A stretch of DNA of 7,721 nucleotides, taken from NCBI GenBank assembly GCA_038212405.1, contig JBBQUN010000227.1:1-7721 (forward strand), in the 5' to 3' direction. The translations under genes were made by a program, and so were the position numbers. The DNA comes from JBBQUN01 sp038212405. Its GTDB lineage: Bacteria; Actinomycetota; Acidimicrobiia; Acidimicrobiales; SZUA-35. Below the pieces are notes generated by a model. It saw only the letters and a list, made by a program, of their open reading frames with translations, was not told where the DNA came from and did no database searches. Numbering within the stretch: the first letter of the stretch is position 1; each line of letters begins with the position of its first letter. Below are positions 1-6,060 of this stretch, one piece after another.

Positions 1-246
1 GTCGGTGGCCGAGTAGTACACCGAGGTCCCCTCTGGCCGGCGACTGACGATGCCGGCGTCGTGGAGCACCCGCAGGTGCTTGGACACATTGGCCTGCCCA
101 GCTCCGAGCATGTCGACCAATTGCCCAACACTCGACTCACCATTGTCGATGAGCGCACTGACAATCGAGAGTCGCGTGACATCACCGAGCACTTTGAACC
201 GTTCAGCAACATGCTCCAACAGTTCGACGGGGAGGGCTTCTGGCAT
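1..246 (-). CDS. ArsR-family winged-helix transcriptional regulator, partial
   Basis: The first 82 codons of an ArsR/SmtB-type DNA-binding repressor are present; the C-terminus lies beyond the left edge. Residues 16-30 (ERFKVLGDVTRLSIV) match the first conserved helix of the family. Residues 38-67 form the helix-turn-helix, with a recognition helix around QANVSKHLRVLHDAGIV, followed by the start of the wing (RRPEGTSVYYSATD). There is no cysteine in the visible part. In particular the alpha-3 position, where classical arsenic or cadmium sensors carry a CxC-type motif, reads SSVGQLVDML, so a metal-sensing role of that kind is not supported. The ATG at 244-246 is chosen; an in-frame GTG lies three codons upstream (253-255). 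No good Shine-Dalgarno sequence precedes either. The gene is divergent from the small membrane protein at 362. Its target and signal are unknown. Confidence 0.9.
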   Translation of the reverse strand, partial: MPEALPVELLEHVAERFKVLGDVTRLSIVSALIDNGESSVGQLVDMLGAGQANVSKHLRVLHDAGIVSRRPEGTSVYYSATD

Positions 247-253
247 GTTCAGC

Positions 254-282
254 ACTCTATAACCCTAAAGGAATATTTACAA
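254..282 (-). promoter_or_regulatory. Possible promoter of the ArsR-type gene
   Basis: On the minus strand TTGTAA (277-282) and TAGAGT (254-259) are 17 nt apart, each matching the sigma-70 consensus at 4 of 6 positions, in an AT-rich island within GC-rich DNA. Transcription would start close to the ATG at 246, which would give a leaderless message and fit the lack of a ribosome binding site. A small inverted repeat, TAAA-N6-TTTA (266-279), overlaps the spacer and could be an operator for autoregulation. This rests on pattern matching only and is weak. Confidence 0.3.
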
Positions 283-361
283 CCAGGGGCCGGAACCACC
301 CAGCAATCACTCCCAGCGTCGTGACCGATGCGCCAACGGCGGCCGACGGTGCCAGACTGGC

Positions 362-745
362 GTGATGACCGCAACCACCAGTCCGCGTCGCAACGGCATC
401 CGCCAGGACGGGCAGTGGGTGTTCACGCTCAACCAGCTGGCGGTAGCCGCCGTCGTGGTGGTCGTGATCATCATGTTGAGCATCGCCGCCCTGATGGCCG
501 GCACCGCCCAGCGAGCAACGCCACTCGGATCAGCGCCCGGCGACGTCACCTCGGCCGACGCACTCGGCGAGGACTACACCAACAGCACCGCCACCAAACA
601 GGTCCTCGCCGGGTTTGGCTTGTTCAGCCTCTGGATCATTGGTGGAGCGGTATCGATCGCTCGGTCACGAGGCTCGAAAGAGTTCCGGTTCGGCACGCCC
701 GACTCAGCTTCGCCAACCGACCCCGAGATTCGCCTCGATCACTGA
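362..745 (+). CDS. Small two-helix membrane protein of unknown function
   Basis: A 127-residue protein (126 if translation starts at the ATG at 365 rather than the GTG at 362). I do not recognise a family. It has a short basic, polar N-terminus, then a very hydrophobic helix at about residues 24-47 (LAVAAVVVVVIIMLSIAALM). A polar segment of about 30 residues rich in Thr, Ser, Ala and Asp follows, then a second helix at about 81-101 (AGFGLFSLWIIGGAVSIA), then a charged tail. The basic residues on both ends suggest N-in, C-in topology with the polar loop outside. No strong Shine-Dalgarno sequence precedes it. An 11-nt palindrome (GCCAG-a-CTGGC, 351-361) abuts the start. The 3' end overlaps the convergent TetR gene by 7 nt. 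Reading frame, start and hydrophobic pattern make it a plausible real gene, though it could have been over-called in GC-rich DNA. Confidence 0.65.
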   Translation: MMTATTSPRRNGIRQDGQWVFTLNQLAVAAVVVVVIIMLSIAALMAGTAQRATPLGSAPGDVTSADALGEDYTNSTATKQVLAGFGLFSLWIIGGAVSIARSRGSKEFRFGTPDSASPTDPEIRLDH

Positions 746-1371
746 TCGTCCGGATCGAGTGTCGCCGGTTGCGGCAGTCCACCGAGGTCGGCGATCACCG
801 ACGACACGTGCGCATCGAGCAACAATCGCTGCTCGGAATCGATCCCCAACAGTTCGGAAAGATGGTCGGCGAAGAGCGCCCATCCCAAGCCGAGCGCCGA
901 CGCCGTCGCCACCATCGTGTCGATCTGCGTTGAGGACAAGTCGGGTCGAGAGGACGACAACGCCGCCCGCCACGCCGATGAGATCGGATTCGACGAGCCA
1001 AGGTCTTTCCCTCGGTCGAGCTGGATCCGAGCAACCGCCCGAGCGAGCTCCCCGCCACGGCGCGACGCCAAATCGGGTGGAGGAAAGCCGTCGTCATCGA
1101 CTTCATCACTGGCTCGTTCGTTGATGGCATCGACCGCAGCTGACAACAAGCCCTGCTTGTTCTCGAAGTACATGTGCACCAAACCGTGATTCACCCCCGC
1201 CCGAGCGGCGATGCGCCGGACCGAGACGTCGAGTCCCTCCTCCATGATGAAGTCGATCGTCGATTCGATCAGGGCATCACGAACGGCGTCACGCCCGAAG
1301 GGACGTGACGCCGACTCGTCAGAAGCGGTTTCGCCGGCTGGGTGCTCGCCGCCTTCACCCACCCTCGACAC
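739..1371 (-). CDS. TetR-family transcriptional regulator
   Basis: A 210-residue one-component repressor of the TetR family, of usual length. The N-terminal DNA-binding domain starts at about residue 27 (RDAVRDALIESTIDFI). Its helix-turn-helix lies at about 50-71 (SVRRIAARAGVNHGLVHMYF) and runs into the typical NKQGLLSAAV helix. The first 26 residues are a polar, probably disordered extension. Residues from about 105 on form a helical ligand-binding domain with no recognisable specificity. The GTG at 1369-1371 is taken as start because it lies only 3 nt after the P450 stop codon. A second in-frame GTG three codons later has GAGG too close to serve it, so the exact start is uncertain. Being second in an operon with the P450 suggests that it controls that gene and itself, binding upstream of 2592. 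The 3' end overlaps the small membrane protein gene by 7 nt. Confidence 0.92.
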   Translation of the reverse strand: MSRVGEGGEHPAGETASDESASRPFGRDAVRDALIESTIDFIMEEGLDVSVRRIAARAGVNHGLVHMYFENKQGLLSAAVDAINERASDEVDDDGFPPPDLASRRGGELARAVARIQLDRGKDLGSSNPISSAWRAALSSSRPDLSSTQIDTMVATASALGLGWALFADHLSELLGIDSEQRLLLDAHVSSVIADLGGLPQPATLDPDDQ

Positions 1372-1374
1372 GAC

Positions 1375-2592
1375 TCAGCGGCCGAACACGACCGGAATAC
1401 TCCGCGGCCCGCGCACCTGACCGTTGGCCCAGGTCGTTTCTTTCGTCTCGTCGAGTGCGTAACCAGGGAAGGCTCGCAGCCACTCCTGCAAACCCACCAA
1501 CAGCTCGAGTCGGGCCAGGTTGGATCCGAGGCAACGATGGATACCGAGGCCGAAGGCCACGTGGCGATTCTTGGCCCGGTCGATCTGGAACTCACCGGGA
1601 TTGTCGAATGCCGCCGGATCGTGGTTGGCTGCCGGGAAGGTGAGCAGCGTCTGTTCCCCTTTGCGCACAGGGCAGCCCGCCACCTCGGTGTCGGCAATGA
1701 CCTTGCGGCCCATGGTCACCGGCGCGTAGTAGCGCAGGACCTCTTCACTGGCGGTCGTCCAGAGCGGATCGTCATCGTCGACCGCCACCAGCGCCGCTGC
1801 CTGCTCTGGGTGCTGGGCGAAGTGCCACAGACCCGAGGCCAACGCGCTCCAGGTGGTGTCGATACCGGCGACGATCATCAGCCCCACGTAGCCGAGCTTG
1901 ATTCGCTCCTCAGCGGGCACGCCATCGAACTCGGCGTTGGTGATGAGGGTGAGGAGGTCGTCCTTCGGCTCGGCCGCTCGCAGCGCCAGCATCTTCGAGA
2001 TGTAGTCATCCATCTCGAGCCGCACCTGCTCGCGTACAGCGTTGTCGCGCGGTGCGAGCTGGAAGGTACGGAAGATCCAGTCACGGAAGAGATCGGCGTC
2101 GGATTCGGGAACCCCGAGAAGCGCACAGATGCCGTGGACCGGGATGTGCTGGGCGTACTGCACCGCAGCATCGGCAGTGTCGGTATCACCGATGTCGGCG
2201 ATGAGGCCTCGACAAAAGGCCCGCATGTCGCTTTCCATGGGCTCGACCACCTTGGGGCTGAACGACGGCAGCAGGAGGCGTCGATGAGCCATGTGGTCGG
2301 GTGGGTCAGACGTGATCGGCGGCGCCGGGCTTCGCGGCGCATCAGGACGAGCAACGCTCACGAAGATCGACGAGAAGTGCTCGGTGTCATGAGCAACTTT
2401 GGTGACCGCCTCCATCGTGACCGGCATGTGGGCCCGGCCGTAGCGTTCGGTGGTCGCCATCGGCGAAACCGCTCGCACCTGGTTCCAGATGTCGATGGCG
2501 TTCGGTCCCCACTGTGCGTCGAGCCAGTCCCAGTCGTTGAGCCAATCGGTGACCGGCGGCAGATCTTGGGCATTGGTTTGGTAGACGGACAC
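1375..2592 (-). CDS. Cytochrome P450 (soluble, bacterial class I type)
   Basis: A complete 405-residue heme-thiolate monooxygenase without a membrane anchor, the normal size for bacterial P450s. Visible landmarks in order are: C-helix region SDPPDHMAHRRLL (95-107); I-helix oxygen-activation motif AGIDTT (242-247); K-helix ExxR as E284-R287; and heme-binding loop FGLGIHRCLG (347-356) with Cys354 as the axial thiolate ligand. All key residues are intact, so it should be active. Such enzymes insert one oxygen atom from O2 into a small organic substrate and need electrons from a ferredoxin and its reductase; neither is encoded in the window. The substrate and CYP family cannot be named from sequence reading alone. 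The GTG start at 2590-2592 is supported by AGGAG (2598-2602) five nt upstream. The TetR gene follows after 3 nt, and the FAD oxidase gene lies upstream on the same strand, 132 nt away. Confidence 0.96.
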   Translation of the reverse strand: MSVYQTNAQDLPPVTDWLNDWDWLDAQWGPNAIDIWNQVRAVSPMATTERYGRAHMPVTMEAVTKVAHDTEHFSSIFVSVARPDAPRSPAPPITSDPPDHMAHRRLLLPSFSPKVVEPMESDMRAFCRGLIADIGDTDTADAAVQYAQHIPVHGICALLGVPESDADLFRDWIFRTFQLAPRDNAVREQVRLEMDDYISKMLALRAAEPKDDLLTLITNAEFDGVPAEERIKLGYVGLMIVAGIDTTWSALASGLWHFAQHPEQAAALVAVDDDDPLWTTASEEVLRYYAPVTMGRKVIADTEVAGCPVRKGEQTLLTFPAANHDPAAFDNPGEFQIDRAKNRHVAFGLGIHRCLGSNLARLELLVGLQEWLRAFPGYALDETKETTWANGQVRGPRSIPVVFGR

Positions 2593-2597
2593 GAGTG

Positions 2598-2602
2598 CTC
2601 CT
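2598..2602 (-). promoter_or_regulatory. Ribosome binding site of the P450 gene
   Basis: AGGAG on the minus strand, five nt before the GTG start codon. It fixes the P450 start at 2592. Confidence 0.75.
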
Positions 2603-2609
2603 ATCGAGG

Positions 2610-2678
2610 CGATGCATCGGCTGGCGCGACACGACCTCGCAGGATCGTGACGATCGTCATAGCGTAGTCGTTTGACTA
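2610..2678 (-). promoter_or_regulatory. Palindrome cluster and possible promoter upstream of the P450-TetR operon
   Basis: Three inverted repeats sit in 69 bp: CGATGCATCG (2610-2619, perfect), GATCGT-g-ACGATC (2643-2655, perfect 6-bp arms) and TAGTC-gttt-GACTA (2665-2678, perfect 5-bp arms). On the minus strand a weak -10 match, TATGAC (2656-2661), lies between the last two; no convincing -35 is seen. A 14-bp palindrome with a short spacer is the size and form of many TetR operators. The likeliest reading is that the TetR protein encoded by the second gene of the operon binds 2665-2678, 2643-2655 or both, and blocks transcription. This is inference from position and symmetry. Confidence 0.45.
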
Positions 2679-2724
2679 ATGGAGCGAAAGCGCCGATCCA
2701 CCAACGCCTGCGCCCTCGGTCTCG

Positions 2725-3897
2725 TCAGGAACGCCAGCTCGTCAGACGGTCGTTGAGAAACACGCCGTTGGGATCGACCGAGTCACGCACTCGCCACCAA
2801 TCAGCCCAACGTGGGTGCAGTTCGGCCAACTGCTGGGCGTCGAGGTAGTGCACCTTGCCCCAGTGCGGCCGGCCGCCGTAGCGAAGGAAGATCGCCTCGC
2901 ATGCTCGGAAGAACGGTTCAGCCGGGGAACCGTTGCCTTGATGCACCGAGATGGTTGCCACTGTTTGCCCGTAGGCCTGCGACAGCCAGACATCGTCAGC
3001 GGCCACCCGCCGATATTCCACTGGCCAGCGGACATGACGGAACTCCCCGAGCATCAGATCTCGGATCTCGTCGAGGCACGCCAACGATGTCTCGACCGGC
3101 ACGGCGTACTCCATCTCGGTGTGGAGGTGCGGACGATGATTGGGTAGGACCTCATAGCTCCAATTGCACCGCTCCCCCTCACCGCCGACGGGGTACACCG
3201 CAGGACGGTCGGTGATGTCCATCCACTTGGCATGAGCCACATCGCCGGCGGAGTACCAAAAGAACTCGAAGTGCCGGTGAGCGTCACTCAGATCGTCGAT
3301 GCTCGGACGCAACTCGTCGTAGGTGGCTTGCCAACTGGTTTCCTCCAGACGAAAGGCCGGTGCGACCGACAACTCGAATTCGGTAACGATCCCGAAGGCC
3401 CCGAGACCGAGGCGCGCCGCTTCGAACAGCTCGGGGTGCTCAGTCGCGCTGCATCGCACCGTCTCGCCACCGGCGGTGACGATGGCCATGCCTTTCACCG
3501 TCGACGACAGATTCTGCAGACCGACACCGGTGCCATGCGTGCCGGTACCGATGGCGCCCGCGATGGCTTGACGATCGATGTCACCCTGATTCTTCAGCGC
3601 AAGACCCGCATCATGGAGCGGTCGTCCGAGGGCGAAGATGGTGGTGCCGGCCCAGATGCGGGCCTGCTGATCGCCAACGTTCGTGTCGATGACTCCAGCC
3701 AGACCGGAAAGGTCGAGCACGATGCCGTCGGTTGGCACCAAGCGATAGTGGCTGTGGCCCGAGCCAGCGACTCGAACGGACATCCCAGCCTCGGTTGCCT
3801 GCGACACCACGGCGCTGACGTCCTCCACACTGCGGGCGAAGTGCAAACGAACTGGGCTACAGCTCTCGCTCTGCGACCAATTGGACCACGATGCCAT
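2725..3897 (-). CDS. FAD-linked oxidoreductase of the sugar-lactone oxidase (L-gulonolactone / D-arabinono-1,4-lactone oxidase) type
   Basis: A 390-residue flavoprotein of the vanillyl-alcohol-oxidase fold. The N-terminal FAD-binding domain covers about residues 15-180. It contains VRVAGSGHSHYRLV (42-54), where His48 is in the place used by relatives for covalent FAD attachment, and GAIGTGTHGTG (114-124). The C-terminal substrate domain ends with the family hallmark HWGK (345-348) and a DPNGVFLNDRL tail (375-385). Relatives oxidise aldonolactones or alditols at C1-C2 and pass electrons to O2 or another acceptor; the substrate here is not readable. The ATG at 3895-3897 is preferred because GGGGAG (3904-3909) lies six nt upstream. 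An open frame continues to a GTG at 3972, but the added 25 residues do not look like a family N-terminus. There is no signal peptide, so it is likely cytoplasmic. It lies upstream of the P450 on the same strand, but the 132-nt gap with its own control signals argues for a separate transcript. Confidence 0.92.
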   Translation of the reverse strand: MASWSNWSQSESCSPVRLHFARSVEDVSAVVSQATEAGMSVRVAGSGHSHYRLVPTDGIVLDLSGLAGVIDTNVGDQQARIWAGTTIFALGRPLHDAGLALKNQGDIDRQAIAGAIGTGTHGTGVGLQNLSSTVKGMAIVTAGGETVRCSATEHPELFEAARLGLGAFGIVTEFELSVAPAFRLEETSWQATYDELRPSIDDLSDAHRHFEFFWYSAGDVAHAKWMDITDRPAVYPVGGEGERCNWSYEVLPNHRPHLHTEMEYAVPVETSLACLDEIRDLMLGEFRHVRWPVEYRRVAADDVWLSQAYGQTVATISVHQGNGSPAEPFFRACEAIFLRYGGRPHWGKVHYLDAQQLAELHPRWADWWRVRDSVDPNGVFLNDRLTSWRS

Positions 3898-3903
3898 TCG
3901 GCT

Positions 3904-3909
3904 CTCCCC
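3904..3909 (-). promoter_or_regulatory. Ribosome binding site of the FAD oxidase gene
   Basis: GGGGAG on the minus strand, six nt before the ATG at 3897. It decides between this ATG and the upstream GTG at 3972. Confidence 0.75.
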
Positions 3910-3912
3910 TCG

Positions 3913-3937
3913 CTGCACAGTCGAGCGACCGGTGCAG
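3913..3937 (-). promoter_or_regulatory. Hairpin-forming inverted repeat in the FAD oxidase leader
   Basis: CTGCAC (3913-3918) and GTGCAG (3932-3937) are perfect complements, and within the 13-nt spacer GTC and GAC can also pair. In RNA this gives a stem of 6 plus 3 bp with a small internal bulge, ending three nt before the ribosome binding site. It could be an operator in DNA, a translation-modulating or mRNA-protecting hairpin, or chance. No T-run follows, so it is not a terminator. Confidence 0.35.
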
Positions 3938-4039
3938 ACAGACCGTAGACACCACGCCGACCCCGACGCCAACCATCGACCGTTCTCGAACTCGCGTGTG
4001 GTGGCTGACGAGCATTAGTGTCGCCGAGGTGATGCAGTC

Positions 4040-5410
4040 GTGACCTCATCGAGCGCCAACGGACCGAGCGCCAACCGACCGAGCGCCGACCATCCAGGCG
4101 CATCGCCGGCAGGCAACGTCGGCGGGCCAGGAGGAACCGGGGTGGCGACGGCACCACCCGGCGGATTCAAGCACGGCATGCGCTCGTTGCAACACCGCGA
4201 CTTTCGCATTTTCCTCCTTGGTGCTGTCGCTTCGAACACCGGAAACTGGCTCCAGAACCTTGCGGTGCCCTTCGTTCTGTTCGAGCTGACGCAGAAGTCG
4301 ATCTACGTCGGACTTGCCGGATTCGCGCAGTTCATCCCCTCGTTCTTCCTTGGCCCTTACGGAGGATCACTCGCCGACCGACGAGACCGCAAGGCGGTCC
4401 TGATCGCTGCGCAAGCACTCATGGCCGCTGCCGCCTTCCTCCTATGGGGAGCGTGGATTCTCGAGTGGCGCGACCCGATCGTCATCTTGGCAATCACCGC
4501 CCTCACCGGTGTCTTCAGTGGCATCATGATTCCGAGCTGGCAGGCATTCGTCCCATCCCTGGTGCCGAAGGCCGACCTGTCCTCAGCGATCACGCTGAAC
4601 TCCACCCAATTCAATGCATCTCGTGCGATCGGCCCGGCTCTCGCTGGTCTCCTGCTGGCCACCGTCGGACCAGGCTGGGCATTTTTCTTGAATGGTGTGT
4701 CGTTCGTCGCCGTGATCGGGGCGCTGATGGTCGTCCACCCGACACAACCGAACTATGCAACCTCGGCGAAGTCCAGCGTGATCACCGAGTTCCGGTCGGC
4801 CCTCGACTACATCTCCCGACGAACCGGAATCCTGCTCAGCATCGTTTGCGCCATGCTGGTGGCGTTCTTCGGCAATCCCATCACCCAGTTCACCGTGGTC
4901 TTTGCCGATCAGGTGTACGGAGCGGGCCCACGAGTCTTGGGCGTGCTCGCAGCCGCAGTCGGAATCGGCGCCGTACTCGTTGCACCCGCGCTCTCCACAT
5001 GGGACACCCGAGTCGACCGATCCGATGTCGTACGCTACGGGCTCCCGTTCTACGGCTTGTCGGTCATCGGGTTCGGCGTCGCTCCAACCTGGCCGCTCGG
5101 CTTGCTCGCGCTGCTGTTCGTCGGCGCAGGCTTCCTCGCCGTCATCGCCACCACGAACACGGCGGTGCAAATGATCGTCACCGACTCGATGAGAGGGCGA
5201 GTCATGTCGGCACGGGTGATGGGGTTCACGCTGGCGTTTCCGCTGGGATCGCTCGCCCAGGGCTTCCTCGCCGACCTGATCGGACCACAAACGGCGGTCG
5301 TACTCTCGGGCAGTATTCTGCTGGCGTTCGCACTGCTTCTGGCCTCACGCCCCGGCCTGCTGCGCTCGCTCGACGCCAACACCGATGAAAAGACCAGGAA
5401 GATCGCATGA
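4040..5410 (+). CDS. Major facilitator superfamily transporter, DHA3/MFS_3 (EntS-like) type
   Basis: A 456-residue secondary transporter predicted to have 12 membrane helices. The core starts at about residue 47 (MRSLQHRDFRIFLLG), a typical opening for drug- or siderophore-efflux members of this branch. Motif A between helices 2 and 3 is clear as GGSLADRRDRK (108-118). The half-repeat equivalent is MRGRVMSARVMGF (384-396). NSTQFNASRAIGPALAGLL (187-205) is characteristic of the same group. These proteins usually export small molecules using the proton gradient; the substrate is unknown. The first 45 residues are an unusual Ser-Pro-Ala-Gly-rich, probably disordered extension containing a 5-residue repeat. 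The GTG at 4040 is backed by AGGTGA (4028-4033), seven nt upstream. An ATG at 4178 would remove the extension but lacks a ribosome binding site. The methyltransferase-like gene follows 15 nt downstream, so co-transcription is likely. Confidence 0.94.
   Translation: MTSSSANGPSANRPSADHPGASPAGNVGGPGGTGVATAPPGGFKHGMRSLQHRDFRIFLLGAVASNTGNWLQNLAVPFVLFELTQKSIYVGLAGFAQFIPSFFLGPYGGSLADRRDRKAVLIAAQALMAAAAFLLWGAWILEWRDPIVILAITALTGVFSGIMIPSWQAFVPSLVPKADLSSAITLNSTQFNASRAIGPALAGLLLATVGPGWAFFLNGVSFVAVIGALMVVHPTQPNYATSAKSSVITEFRSALDYISRRTGILLSIVCAMLVAFFGNPITQFTVVFADQVYGAGPRVLGVLAAAVGIGAVLVAPALSTWDTRVDRSDVVRYGLPFYGLSVIGFGVAPTWPLGLLALLFVGAGFLAVIATTNTAVQMIVTDSMRGRVMSARVMGFTLAFPLGSLAQGFLADLIGPQTAVVLSGSILLAFALLLASRPGLLRSLDANTDEKTRKIA
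4051..4095 (+). repeat. 15-bp tandem repeat, three copies, within the MFS gene
   Basis: Units 4051-4065 (GAGCGCCAACGGACC), 4066-4080 and 4081-4095 differ at one to a few positions. In frame they encode (S/P)SANGP, SANRP and SADHP, an in-frame 5-residue repeat in the N-terminal tail. Repeat number could vary between strains without breaking the frame. Confidence 0.85.
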
Positions 5411-5425
5411 GACCGAGGCATCCAC

Positions 5426-5902
5426 ATGAATGAGTCCACCACTCGGCTGGTCGGATGGGCATTTGTTGCCGCGCAAGTGCTCCTTTTGGTGGCCTTGATC
5501 GTGTTGCCATCAGGGGACCTCTGGCCAACGCCAGGCTGGCTCCACCTCACTGGCACGATGGTGATCGTGCTCGGCTTGGCGCTCGTTGCGGCCGCTTCAC
5601 TCCGCCTTGGCAGCTCCCTGACACCGACCCCGATACCCAATGACCATGGTTCGCTCGCCACCACCGGGCTCTACCAGCTCGTGCGGCATCCGATCTACAC
5701 CGGTGTCCTCACGATCGTGATCGGGCTCGTGCTGCCCTCGGGAAGTGCCGTGACGCTCGGCGTCGGATTGGCCACCGTTGCGTTCTTCAATGCGAAGGCG
5801 AAGTGGGAAGAGGCTCGGCTTGTCGAGCGGTACCCCACCTATCGCGCCTACGCGCAGACCACGCCGCGCTTCGTTCCGAACCCTCGGCGCAGCCAGGGCT
5901 GA
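5426..5902 (+). CDS. Isoprenylcysteine carboxyl methyltransferase / PEMT-like integral membrane protein
   Basis: A 158-residue membrane protein with about four hydrophobic segments (near 8-27, 38-58, 92-108 and 110-122). The C-terminal half carries the signature of this methyltransferase superfamily: LATTGLYQLVRHPIYTG (77-93), then KWEEARLVERYPTYRAYAQTTPRFVP (126-151). Arg-His and the Glu pair (E128, E129) fall where eukaryotic ICMT and bacterial relatives bind S-adenosylmethionine and the carboxyl substrate. Bacteria lack prenylated CaaX proteins of the yeast type, so the true acceptor, perhaps a lipid or small molecule, is unknown. The ATG at 5426 has GAGG seven nt upstream. It follows the MFS gene by 15 nt, which suggests one operon, possibly modifying and exporting a common compound; that link is inference. 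Confidence 0.88.
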   Translation: MNESTTRLVGWAFVAAQVLLLVALIVLPSGDLWPTPGWLHLTGTMVIVLGLALVAAASLRLGSSLTPTPIPNDHGSLATTGLYQLVRHPIYTGVLTIVIGLVLPSGSAVTLGVGLATVAFFNAKAKWEEARLVERYPTYRAYAQTTPRFVPNPRRSQG

Positions 5903-5956
5903 AGGAGCAGCGAGACGGTCGACACAACACCGTGACGATAAGTACGGACATTCGGA

Positions 5957-5985
5957 CTGCCAGTCAAGCGATTGTCTGCTATCGT
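5957..5985 (+). promoter_or_regulatory. Possible promoter for the leader ORF and TauE/SafE gene
   Basis: CTGCCA (5957-5962) and TATCGT (5980-5985) lie 17 nt apart, each with four of six matches to the sigma-70 consensus. The predicted start of transcription, near 5992, would leave a short leader before the ribosome binding site at 6003-6008. This is plausible but weak. The rest of 5903-6012 shows no gene and no clear terminator. Confidence 0.3.
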
Positions 5986-6012
5986 AGGAATGGTTCGAAC
6001 GAAGGAGAGGCA

Positions 6013-6060
6013 ATGAGCGACCACAGCGCACCGACTGGACGCACCGGCGACCCGACATGA
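6013..6060 (+). CDS. 15-residue leader ORF coupled to the TauE/SafE gene
   Basis: An ATG with a strong purine-rich ribosome binding site (AAGGAGAGG, 6002-6010) opens a 15-codon frame, MSDHSAPTGRTGDPT. It ends in TGA at 6058-6060, overlapping the ATG of the transporter gene as ATGA. The transporter's own ATG has no Shine-Dalgarno sequence, so the short frame probably delivers ribosomes by translational coupling. The peptide has no membrane segment and no run of a single amino acid of the kind seen in attenuators. Alternatives: a one-base sequencing or natural frameshift that separates the true N-terminus of the transporter, or a non-functional coincidence. Confidence 0.5.
   Translation: MSDHSAPTGRTGDPT

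Noticed and set aside
351..361. Palindrome GCCAG-a-CTGGC just before the small membrane gene
   Set aside because: At 11 nt it is within chance expectation in GC-rich DNA and too tight for a stable hairpin. No regulator can be tied to it.
328..933. A 201-codon open frame across the small membrane gene and the TetR 3' end
   Set aside because: It crosses the convergent gene junction and translates to an Arg/His-rich sequence. The overlapping frame at 362 has a clean two-helix pattern and the TetR frame has a clear helix-turn-helix.
1342..2667. A 441-codon open frame on the plus strand
   Set aside because: It is antisense to the P450, whose heme loop, I-helix and ExxR motifs prove the minus strand is coding. 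The plus-strand translation is rich in Arg, His, Gly and Val with no recognisable domain, as expected of a shadow frame in GC-rich DNA.
3232..3948. A 238-codon plus-strand open frame over the FAD oxidase gene
   Set aside because: The minus strand carries the FAD-binding and HWGK motifs; the plus-strand product has no recognisable domain.
3898..3972. A 25-codon N-terminal extension of the FAD oxidase starting at a GTG
   Set aside because: A good GGGGAG site directly precedes the ATG at 3897, and the extension contains the hairpin region and no family sequence.
4444..5388. A 314-codon open frame on the plus strand inside the MFS gene
   Set aside because: It is out of frame with a clear 12-helix transporter and gives an Arg/His-rich product without family motifs.
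5915..5933. Inverted repeat ACGGT-N9-ACCGT as a terminator after the methyltransferase gene
   Set aside because: The stem has only five base pairs and no T-run follows.
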